A DNA stretch of 5,328 bases from Candidatus Aminicenantota bacterium. GTDB taxonomy: Bacteria > Acidobacteriota > Aminicenantia > Aminicenantales > Saccharicenantaceae. Both the position numbers and the translations under genes were made by a program. The first letter of the stretch is position 1. Each line of letters begins with the position of its first letter. The stretch spans positions 1 through 5,328 of the forward strand of contig JAPKZE010000418.1 in the NCBI GenBank assembly GCA_026393955.1. Reading direction: 5' to 3'. The notes under the pieces were generated by a model that did not search any database, was not told where the DNA came from, and saw only the letters and a list, made by a program, of their open reading frames with translations. Below, in pieces: positions 1 through 5,328 of the stretch.

Positions 1-285
1 GAGGCCGAGGTCCTGGCCATCCGCCGGGCCTTCAGCCACATGCCCTTCCGCCAGCTGGCCTGGGTCGTCCACCTGAACTGCCTGCGGCGCGCGGACGGAT
101 CGGTCTACGAGTGGCAGGCCGAGGAGCAGATCTACCCGCTGACCCGGCCGCTCAAGGAGTATTTCGATTCCCGGCGCTACAGGGGGCTCGTCAAAACGGG
201 GCTGAAGGGGCTGGATTTCACCGTCGATCGGGCCGAATTCGAGAGGAGATCCGTCGATATCCCCACTTTTTGCGGCGCCGCGTAG
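1..285 (+). CDS. C-terminal 94 codons of an unidentified protein (5' end outside the window)
   Basis: The frame is open from the first base of the window and stops at TAG 283-285, so this is the end of a longer gene. An ATG at 40-42 is in frame, but no Shine-Dalgarno sequence precedes it and the frame continues upstream, so I treat it as internal. The visible protein is rich in charged and aromatic residues (for example WVVHLNCLRR near residues 21-30 and EEQIYPLTRPLKEYF near 41-55) and looks soluble, with no membrane segment or signal sequence. It ends in PTFCGAA. I do not recognise the family. It is neither Rho nor the DUF1385 membrane protein, which are found near rpmE in some bacteria. The promoter of the next operon overlaps its final codons, which suggests that it belongs to a separate upstream transcription unit. 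That it is coding is likely; its function is unknown. Confidence 0.65.
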   Translation, partial: EAEVLAIRRAFSHMPFRQLAWVVHLNCLRRADGSVYEWQAEEQIYPLTRPLKEYFDSRRYRGLVKTGLKGLDFTVDRAEFERRSVDIPTFCGAA

Positions 286-298
286 ATTCTGCTATAAT
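270..298 (+). promoter_or_regulatory. Sigma-70-type promoter of the rpmE-prfA-prmC operon
   Basis: TATAAT at 293-298 is a perfect -10 box. TTGCGG at 270-275 lies 17 bp upstream and matches the first three bases of the -35 consensus. The -35 box and most of the spacer lie within the last codons and stop of the preceding gene. Transcription would be expected to start near 305, giving an untranslated leader of only about 17 nt before rpmE. That is too short for a folded regulatory leader. No other strong promoter was noticed before prfA or prmC, so this one probably drives all three genes. The assignment rests on consensus match and position only. Confidence 0.7.
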
Positions 299-307
299 AC
301 CGCGCTC

Positions 308-313
308 AAGGAG
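308..313 (+). promoter_or_regulatory. Ribosome binding site of rpmE
   Basis: AAGGAG ends 8 nt before the ATG at 322, which is good spacing. It supports that start, which also gives the MKKDVHP beginning typical of L31. Confidence 0.75.
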
Positions 314-321
314 ATCGTTCC

Positions 322-600
322 ATGAAGAAAGACGTCCATCCCGAATATCAGGAATGCGTCGTGACCTGCGCCTGCGGCAGCACGTTCATGACGAGATCGA
401 CCAAGAAGGAGATCCGGGTCGAGATCTGCTCCCAGTGCCATCCCTTCTTCACGGGCAAGCAGAAGTTCATCGACAGCGCCGGCCGCGTCGAGAAGTTCAA
501 GAAGAAATTCGGCGAGGCCAAGGACATCAAGGCCGCGAAAGACCTCCGGGCCTCCAGGGACGTCAAGAGCCTCGCGAAGAAGAAAAAATCGTCGCGATGA
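322..600 (+). CDS. rpmE: 50S ribosomal protein L31, zinc-binding form with long basic C-terminal tail
   Basis: L31 is a protein of the large ribosomal subunit that takes part in bridging the two subunits. The 92-residue product begins MKKDVHPEY and carries CxC at C16/C18 and CxxC at C36/C39 inside the family signature CSQCHPFFTGKQ. These four cysteines are the zinc ligands of the 'C+' form of L31; C12 is an additional cysteine. The conserved core ends near residue 63 (GRVEKFKKKF). Typical L31 proteins have about 66-75 residues, so the last 25-30 residues, ending KKKKSSR and rich in Lys, Arg and Ala, are an extension. The start is supported by an AAGGAG. The stop overlaps the prfA start in ATGA (597-600), which implies coupled translation. 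The DUF1385 gene found between rpmE and prfA in some lineages is absent. Identity is certain; the role of the tail is not known. Confidence 0.97.
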   Translation: MKKDVHPEYQECVVTCACGSTFMTRSTKKEIRVEICSQCHPFFTGKQKFIDSAGRVEKFKKKFGEAKDIKAAKDLRASRDVKSLAKKKKSSR

Positions 601-1700
601 TCCTCGAACTCCAGGCGATCGAGGACAAGTACCGCCAACTGACCGCCGCCCTCTCCGACGCTTCGATCGCCGCCAATCCCCAGAAGATCCGCGAGCTGTC
701 CAAGGAAAGGGCCGAGCTCGAGCCCGTCTATCGGAAATTCGAGGAGTGGAAGCGCGTCCGCAAGGACCGCGATGAATCCCGGGTCCTCCTGGTCGACCCG
801 TCGACCGATCCCGATCTTAAAAGGATGGCCGAGAGCGAGGTCGAGAGCCTCGAGGCCCGGGAGAAGGTGCTCGCCGGCGAGCTCCGGACGATGCTCATCC
901 CCAAGGATCCCAACGACGAGAAGAACGTCATCCTCGAGATCCGGGCCGGGGCGGGGGGGGACGAAGCGTCCCTGTTCGCCCAGGATCTCTTCCGCATGTA
1001 CTCCCGCTTCGCGGAGAAGAAAGGCTGGAAGTTCGAGATCGTCGACACGAGCCTCTCGCCCATCGGCGGGCTCAAAGAGGCCATCGGCGAGATCCGGGGC
1101 AAGGGCGCCTTCTCGATCCTCAAGTATGAGAGCGGCGTCCACCGCGTCCAGCGCGTGCCCAAGACCGAGGCCTCCGGCCGCATCCATACGTCCACCGCGA
1201 CCGTGGCCGTCCTGCCGGAGGCCGAGGAGATCGACCTGAAGCTCGACCCCAAGGACCTCAAGATCGAGGCCTTCGGCTCCTCCGGGCCGGGCGGCCAGAA
1301 CGTCAACCGGAACTACACCGCGATCCGCATCACCCACAAGCCCTCCGGGCTCGTCGTGTCGTGCCAGGACGAGAAATCCCAGCACCGCAACAAGGAGAAG
1401 GCCCTGCGGGTCCTGCGCTCGAGGCTGATGGACATCGCCCAGCGCGAGCAACAGGCCAAGATCGCCGACCATCGCCGGTCCCAGGTCGGCACGGGAGAGC
1501 GGAGCGAGAAGATCCGGACCTATAACTTCCCCCAATCCCGGATCACCGACCACCGGCTGAACGAGAACTTCCACAACATCGAGGGCGTCCTGGAAGGGGA
1601 GCTGGACGAGATGCTGGACCACCTCGTCCGCCAGGCCCAGGCCCAGGCGCTCGGCGAGACCGGGCGCGGCGCCGGCCAGGCCAAGGACGTTGGACGCTAA
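597..1700 (+). CDS. prfA: Peptide chain release factor 1 (RF1)
   Basis: RF1 recognises UAA and UAG stop codons in the ribosomal A site and triggers release of the finished protein. The product has 367 residues, close to the usual 355-365. An N-terminal helical region (about 1-105) leads to the conserved RAGAGGDEA stretch (116-124). The stop-codon reading tripeptide is P188-K189-T190 in the context HRVQRVPKTE, which is the PxT type of RF1; RF2 has SPF. The catalytic GGQ lies at 232-234 within SSGPGGQNVN and is followed by QDEKSQHRNKEKA, another family signature. The C-terminal part carries RTYNFPQSRITDHR. The ATG at 597 overlaps the rpmE stop by 4 nt. No strong ribosome binding site precedes it, only an A-rich GAAGAAGAAA stretch, so translation probably depends on ribosomes finishing rpmE. 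The longer frame upstream of 597 overlaps rpmE and has no RF1-like sequence. Confidence 0.98.
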   Translation: MILELQAIEDKYRQLTAALSDASIAANPQKIRELSKERAELEPVYRKFEEWKRVRKDRDESRVLLVDPSTDPDLKRMAESEVESLEAREKVLAGELRTMLIPKDPNDEKNVILEIRAGAGGDEASLFAQDLFRMYSRFAEKKGWKFEIVDTSLSPIGGLKEAIGEIRGKGAFSILKYESGVHRVQRVPKTEASGRIHTSTATVAVLPEAEEIDLKLDPKDLKIEAFGSSGPGGQNVNRNYTAIRITHKPSGLVVSCQDEKSQHRNKEKALRVLRSRLMDIAQREQQAKIADHRRSQVGTGERSEKIRTYNFPQSRITDHRLNENFHNIEGVLEGELDEMLDHLVRQAQAQALGETGRGAGQAKDVGR

Positions 1701-2538
1701 GACGACCCTCATCGAGCTCTTCCGCACCGGGGTCGCCCGGCTGGGCGACCGGCCCCAAGCCGTCCTCGAATCCAAAGTGATCCTCCTCCGGGCGGCCGCC
1801 ATCTCCGAGGAGCGCTATCTCGCCGCCCCGGACCGTCCCTGTCCGGCGAAGGCGGAGGCCTATTTCCACCGCCTCGTCGCGCGGCGGCTCGCCGGCGTGC
1901 CCCTGTCGCATCTCACCGGGAGAAAGGAATTCTGGTCCATCCCCATCGAAGTGACGCCGTCGGTCCTCGTGCCGCGGCCCGAGACCGAAGGCCTGGTCGA
2001 AAAAGTCCTGGAGCTCTCGACGCGCGAGCCCGAGTCCATCCTCGACGTCGGGACGGGGAGCGGGTGCATCGCCATCGCCCTGGCCAAGGAGCTGCCCCGG
2101 GCCGCGATCCAGGCCGTCGACGTCTCCGAGCGGGCCCTCGGCGTCGCCCGGCGGAACGCGGTGCGCCACAAGGTGAAGCACATCGACTTCCGGCGGAGCA
2201 ACCTGTTCTCGGCCTTTCGCGGCACGGGCGCCAAGTTCGATTTCATCGTCTCCAATCCGCCCTACGTCTCGCGGGCGGAATGGGAGGTCCTGCCGCCGGA
2301 CGTCCGGGATTTCGAACCGCGGCGGGCCCTGTTGGCGGGGGAGTCCGGGCTCGAGCTCATCGAGCGGCTGGTCCGCCGGGCCGGAACGTTCCTGAAGCCG
2401 GGCGGCTACCTCATCTTCGAGATCGGCGAAGGGCAGAGGGACCGCGTCCTGGGTCTCTTCGGCCGGCGCTGGACCGAGATCGAGACCGCTTGGGACCTGG
2501 CCGGCAAGCCGCGCGTCATCACGGCCCGGCGGGCCTGA
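1690..2538 (+). CDS. prmC: Peptide chain release factor N5-glutamine methyltransferase
   Basis: PrmC (HemK) transfers a methyl group from S-adenosylmethionine to the side-chain amide of the GGQ glutamine in release factors, here Q234 of the RF1 encoded just upstream. The product has 282 residues, normal for the family. An N-terminal helical substrate-binding domain (about 1-75) leads into HLTG (74-77), EFW (80-82) and VPRPETE (94-100). The class I methyltransferase fold follows, with SAM-binding motif DVGTGSG (119-125) and catalytic NPPY (189-192). The TTG start overlaps the end of prfA by 11 nt. An AAGGA at 1683-1687 is only 2 nt from the TTG, unusually close, so initiation is probably aided by coupling to prfA. 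The next plausible in-frame start, GTG at codon 30, would remove much of the N-terminal domain, so I prefer TTG. Function is secure; the exact start is less so. Confidence 0.95.
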   Translation: MDAKTTLIELFRTGVARLGDRPQAVLESKVILLRAAAISEERYLAAPDRPCPAKAEAYFHRLVARRLAGVPLSHLTGRKEFWSIPIEVTPSVLVPRPETEGLVEKVLELSTREPESILDVGTGSGCIAIALAKELPRAAIQAVDVSERALGVARRNAVRHKVKHIDFRRSNLFSAFRGTGAKFDFIVSNPPYVSRAEWEVLPPDVRDFEPRRALLAGESGLELIERLVRRAGTFLKPGGYLIFEIGEGQRDRVLGLFGRRWTEIETAWDLAGKPRVITARRA

Positions 2539-2555
2539 CCCCGGCCGTATCGCCA

Positions 2556-2585
2556 TCCGGCCCCGCCGGACTTCTTCCCCCTCCC
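2556..2585 (+). terminator. Weak candidate terminator after prmC
   Basis: TCCGG (2556-2560) and CCGGA (2566-2570) can form a 5-bp G+C-rich stem with a 5-nt loop, followed by a pyrimidine stretch CTTCTTCCCCCTCCC that contains few consecutive T residues. The stem is short and there is no real T tract, so it is a poor intrinsic terminator. A second small inverted repeat, GGCCC/GGGCC (2523-2527 and 2531-2535), lies in the last codons of prmC. Position between two transcription units is the main reason for listing it. Such short repeats arise easily by chance in G+C-rich DNA. Confidence 0.2.
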
Positions 2586-2603
2586 GGAGACGATCCTGCC
2601 TCA

Positions 2604-2633
2604 TTGACACCCTGACGGCGGACATCGTAGCAT
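2604..2633 (+). promoter_or_regulatory. Sigma-70-type promoter of the large exported-protein gene
   Basis: TTGACA at 2604-2609 is a perfect -35 box. TAGCAT at 2628-2633, after an 18-bp spacer, matches four of six -10 positions, including the key T1, A2 and T6. The expected transcription start near 2640 leaves about 15 nt before the ATG at 2655, similar to the short leader of rpmE. This suggests that the large gene is transcribed independently of the translation operon. Confidence 0.6.
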
Positions 2634-2643
2634 GGGCGAAACT

Positions 2644-2650
2644 GAGGAGG
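2644..2650 (+). promoter_or_regulatory. Ribosome binding site of the large exported-protein gene
   Basis: GAGGAGG ends 4 nt before the ATG at 2655. It is the strongest anti-Shine-Dalgarno match in the window, with spacing slightly short but workable. It fixes the start of the long + strand frame and argues for efficient translation. Confidence 0.8.
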
Positions 2651-2654
2651 ACCC

Positions 2655-2741
2655 ATGAAAAAGAACCGGGGGCCTTTCGTCTCCGCCGCCGCTCTTATTG
2701 TTTTCGCTCATTTCCTGTTCGCGGCCTCCCCGGCCGCCGCT
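2655..2741 (+). other. Sec-type signal peptide of the large exported protein
   Basis: The first 29 residues have the three classical parts. There is a positive start (MKKNR), a hydrophobic core of about 17 residues (from F8 to A24, including AAALIVFAHFLFAA), and a short SPAAA region. Cleavage is predicted after A29 in AAA|QQQ, as for signal peptidase I. There is no cysteine at the cleavage site, so it is not a lipoprotein. Confidence 0.85.
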
Positions 2742-5328
2742 CAACAGCAGGAAGATCAGGCACTGAAGACCCAGCCCAAGGCGAAGGTCATTCCGAAGCA
2801 GTCTCCCGGCCCGGCCTCCGGCCAGGTCGCCCAGTTCAAGATCGGAGAATTCACGGTCATCGTCGCCGTCCCCTCCGGGTCCGGCGGACAGAAGCCGGCC
2901 GAGCCCGCCGACCGCACCCCGGTCGTCTCGCCCGTCGTCAAGGACGAGTCCGGCTATTCCGGACAGGGACATGTCGTCATCAGGAGCAAGCGGGTCCCCG
3001 TTTCTTTCCGCGGGATCGTGGTCGTTCCAGGGGCCCAGGGACAGATGCCCGTCGCGACCGCCGGAACGGTGACCGGGGCGGCGGGGCCCGCGGTCGAATA
3101 CCAATGGGACAGGTTCGAGGTCAAGCTCGAACGTCCGTCCATTCGGCTCGTTCCCGACAGGGCCACCGCGGCCGCCGTCGTGACGCTCGTCCAGGCCCCG
3201 TTCATGGCCGCCGGCAGGGACAGTGTGCTGACGCTGTCCGCCGCATCGTGCCGCGTCAGGCCCGACGGTTCGATCGCCGGCGACGATTTTCGCGGGCCCT
3301 CGGCGTTCGTGCTCCGGGATTCGAAGTATAAGCTGGAGATCCCGGCGGACGCAGCTCTGTCCGTGCATCTCGGAACAGCCGTGTCCGTCCCTGGCGGACG
3401 GTCCAAGGCGCCGGCCGGATGCGCGCTCAAGGGCGAAGCGAGCTTCGAGGGGACGCCTCTTTTCGCTTTCCAGGGGACGGTCGATCCGTCCGGGAAGTCC
3501 GCCGTCTTCGACCTGGTCCTGGCGTCCCCGCCGCTCGTGCGGACGCCCGAGCCCGGCTACGAGCTGACACTGCAGTCGGGTTCGGTGAAATTTTCCTATG
3601 CGGCCAACGGCGGCCTGACCTGCGACGGCGCTTTCGTCGCCGGCATCAAGTTCCCCCCGGCCGTCAAACGGTTCGATTCCCAAACGCTCGAGCTGCGGGA
3701 CCTGACGCTCAAGACGGACGCGTCCGGCGCCCTCTTCAACACCCTCACGATCCCCGACCGGCTGAGGGCCGGTTTCGGGTCCGGCAGCCGTCCCTCCGAG
3801 GGCATCTTTCTTCTCGACCCCCTTCCCGGCGCCGCCTGGGTCTTTTTCCCGAAATGGCAGTCGCCCGGGCCCAACTCGAGCTATCCCATGCTCCAGGGCA
3901 ACACGAAGATCACCGACGTCAATCCCGATTGCGAGGCTGTCCTCCGGTTCCTGGAGACACCGGCCCCGGGAGTCGTGCCGCCGAAGAACGCTCCGGAGAA
4001 GAACGTCCTGCGGCGGCCTGGCGTAACCATCCTTCAGGGGACCCTGTATTTTAGATCCCGCCAGGCGACCTTCAAGAACGTCCAGGGCTCCGCTCCCGCC
4101 GATCCGGCGGCGGCGGAATTCAACCTCAAGACCCAGTTCTGGGGCGGGCTGACGATGACGCCCTGGGGGATCACCGGCACGGCGACGAGCTCGGGCAGCT
4201 CCTTCGTCCCCTCCGCCCTTGCGATCGAGGAATGCTCCAAACCGTCCGGCGCGTCCCGGCCGGCCTGGGACGAGATCCTGGATGCCGGGGCCCGCAAGCC
4301 CGCCGAGCCGGCGGAACGGTTCCGCCTGGCCGGGCTGCGCATCCTCGAGATGCGGGTCGAAAGCCTGCGCCTCTGTGCGAACGCCCTCCCAGCGGGCGGG
4401 GCCTCGATGCGCTACATCGTCCATTTCCCGTTCCCGTCGTTCATCGACCTCGATTTCGCCGATAGCTCCCTCGACAGCCGGGGCCTCTTCGCTTCCGCCG
4501 CGGGGCCCATCGCCTCGAAGTCCTGGGCCTTTCCCCGGAACCCCAGCCGTGACGAGGTCGATGCGGCGCTGGCCGGCCAGCTCAAGAAAGGCGCCCAGGA
4601 AAAGCTTAATCCCGACACGCATATCCTCTGGCAATGGCGGCTGCCGGTGAGCTTTTCCGACCGCGGCGTGATCATCGCCTACAAGGGTGCGACGGGACGG
4701 GCCGATATCAACGTGACCATGAAGCCCTTCGATCCCGCCGTCGATGAGATCATGAGCAGCGAGATTTGGCTCCGGCCGCTCTTTTCCCGCAATTCCGGGA
4801 TCAAGGCCGGGGTCCGTTTCGCCGCCGCCCTTGATCCCGAGGGAGGGTTCCGTCTGACAGACTGGGATCAGTCTCTCCTGACATTCGGCAAGCTCTATGC
4901 CGCCCCGAAGACCGAGCTCACGGTCGGCTTCGACTGCCGGCTCAAGCCGGTCTCCGAAAACGGGATCGCGCTGGCCGACGCCGCCGGCGATCCGGCGAGG
5001 AGAACAGCGGATGTCCGCTGGGACGGCGGCATCCGCTTTCCCTTCTTCGAGGGCCGGGACGGGAAGTTCCAGGGCGTGGGTTTCATCATGAGGAACCTGT
5101 CGCCGGACATGCCCGAGCCGATCGCGGTGATGACGGCTACGAATCCGGCCTGCTCCACCTGCCAGACGCGGGACGGGCAGGTCGTCGAAGCCCCGGGACA
5201 GGATGCGGGCCACTCCCTGACCGCGACGGTCCGGAGCCTCCGCTATTCGAAGACGTCCTATCCGTTCCAGAGCCAGGACGCGACGGTCGTCAAGAGCGAC
5301 GGGGAGTTCCGCGGCGTCCTGGCCTCTT
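2655..5328 (+). CDS. Large exported protein of unknown family (N-terminal 891 codons, 3' end outside the window)
   Basis: The frame is open from ATG 2655 to the last base, so the protein has at least 891 residues. A Sec signal peptide (1-29) is followed by a Gln/Lys/Pro/Ala-rich stretch (about 30-60). The rest alternates hydrophobic and polar residues with many Gly, Ser, Thr and Val, as in beta-sheet-rich extracellular or cell-envelope proteins. Examples are KIGEFTVIVAVPSG early on and GTLYFRSRQATFKNVQG (from 462). A Pro-rich linker (435-449) separates two such regions. No further membrane segment is apparent. Cysteines occur at 199, 256, 323, 426, 527, 574, 761, 833 and 836, the last two as CSTC; no CxxCH haem site is present. 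I see no catalytic motif and do not recognise the family. An AsmA/TamB-like or other repetitive envelope protein is a weak possibility. Its own promoter and a strong ribosome binding site suggest a function unrelated to prmC. Export and coding status are well supported; the role is unknown. Confidence 0.9.
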   Translation, partial: MKKNRGPFVSAAALIVFAHFLFAASPAAAQQQEDQALKTQPKAKVIPKQSPGPASGQVAQFKIGEFTVIVAVPSGSGGQKPAEPADRTPVVSPVVKDESGYSGQGHVVIRSKRVPVSFRGIVVVPGAQGQMPVATAGTVTGAAGPAVEYQWDRFEVKLERPSIRLVPDRATAAAVVTLVQAPFMAAGRDSVLTLSAASCRVRPDGSIAGDDFRGPSAFVLRDSKYKLEIPADAALSVHLGTAVSVPGGRSKAPAGCALKGEASFEGTPLFAFQGTVDPSGKSAVFDLVLASPPLVRTPEPGYELTLQSGSVKFSYAANGGLTCDGAFVAGIKFPPAVKRFDSQTLELRDLTLKTDASGALFNTLTIPDRLRAGFGSGSRPSEGIFLLDPLPGAAWVFFPKWQSPGPNSSYPMLQGNTKITDVNPDCEAVLRFLETPAPGVVPPKNAPEKNVLRRPGVTILQGTLYFRSRQATFKNVQGSAPADPAAAEFNLKTQFWGGLTMTPWGITGTATSSGSSFVPSALAIEECSKPSGASRPAWDEILDAGARKPAEPAERFRLAGLRILEMRVESLRLCANALPAGGASMRYIVHFPFPSFIDLDFADSSLDSRGLFASAAGPIASKSWAFPRNPSRDEVDAALAGQLKKGAQEKLNPDTHILWQWRLPVSFSDRGVIIAYKGATGRADINVTMKPFDPAVDEIMSSEIWLRPLFSRNSGIKAGVRFAAALDPEGGFRLTDWDQSLLTFGKLYAAPKTELTVGFDCRLKPVSENGIALADAAGDPARRTADVRWDGGIRFPFFEGRDGKFQGVGFIMRNLSPDMPEPIAVMTATNPACSTCQTRDGQVVEAPGQDAGHSLTATVRSLRYSKTSYPFQSQDATVVKSDGEFRGVLAS

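Noticed and set aside
111..596. Upstream in-frame extension of prfA to an ATG at 111
   Set aside because: It would overlap two other coding regions in another frame, its product is Arg/Gly/Pro-rich without RF1 similarity, and the ATG at 597 gives the normal RF1 length.
348..1802. A 484-codon open frame on the minus strand opposite rpmE, prfA and the start of prmC
   Set aside because: It runs opposite three certain genes and its Leu/Gly/Asp/Val-rich product is the expected shadow of G+C-rich coding DNA.
1543..2625. A 360-codon open frame on the minus strand opposite prmC
   Set aside because: It lies antisense to a gene with clear SAM-binding and NPPY motifs. Its own product is Arg/Gly/Pro-rich without domains.
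5151..5162. Possible haem-binding site in the large protein
   Set aside because: The motif reads CSTCQ; a c-type haem site needs CxxCH.
2601..5213. An 870-codon open frame on the minus strand across the large-gene region
   Set aside because: The + strand frame over the same bases is longer, starts with a signal peptide, and has a promoter and strong ribosome binding site. The minus-strand translation is a low-complexity mix of Gly, Arg, Asp and Pro, typical of the complement of G+C-rich codons, and has no recognisable domain.
1..5328. Mobile elements, CRISPR arrays, tRNA or rRNA genes
   Set aside because: I saw no spaced direct repeats, transposase-like frames, terminal inverted repeats or RNA gene signatures. 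The window is nearly filled by the coding regions listed.

Overview
The window is G+C-rich bacterial DNA (roughly two thirds G+C by eye, strong G/C preference at third codon positions, one TTG start). Every gene I can support lies on the + strand. It holds the end of an unidentified gene, a compact translation operon (rpmE-prfA-prmC), and the first 891 codons of a large exported protein that runs off the right edge. The phylum cannot be fixed from the sequence. A Gram-negative-like lineage such as Acidobacteriota, Aminicenantes or a deltaproteobacterial group would fit the base composition and gene order, but that is a guess.

Left part (1-600): the last 94 codons of an unidentified protein end at 285. 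A good sigma-70-type promoter (TTGCGG, 17 bp, perfect TATAAT) overlaps that gene's end and stop codon and starts a transcript with a very short leader. A well-placed AAGGAG then serves rpmE, which encodes zinc-binding ribosomal protein L31 with an unusually long basic C-terminal tail.

Middle part (597-2538): prfA (peptide chain release factor 1) overlaps the rpmE stop in an ATGA. prmC (release factor glutamine methyltransferase) begins at a TTG inside the last codons of prfA. PrmC methylates the glutamine of the GGQ motif of release factors, so enzyme and substrate are encoded side by side and are probably translationally coupled. The three genes look like one transcription unit.

Right part (2539-5328): a 116-bp gap carries a weak hairpin, a second promoter (perfect TTGACA, 18 bp, TAGCAT) and a strong GAGGAGG ribosome binding site. 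From 2655 a single + strand frame stays open to the last base. It begins with a clear Sec signal peptide and continues as a beta-rich-looking, glycine/proline-rich protein with scattered cysteines, including one CxxC. I do not recognise its family. It is the only candidate here for undescribed biology. A long open frame on the opposite strand over the same region is best explained as a composition shadow of this gene.
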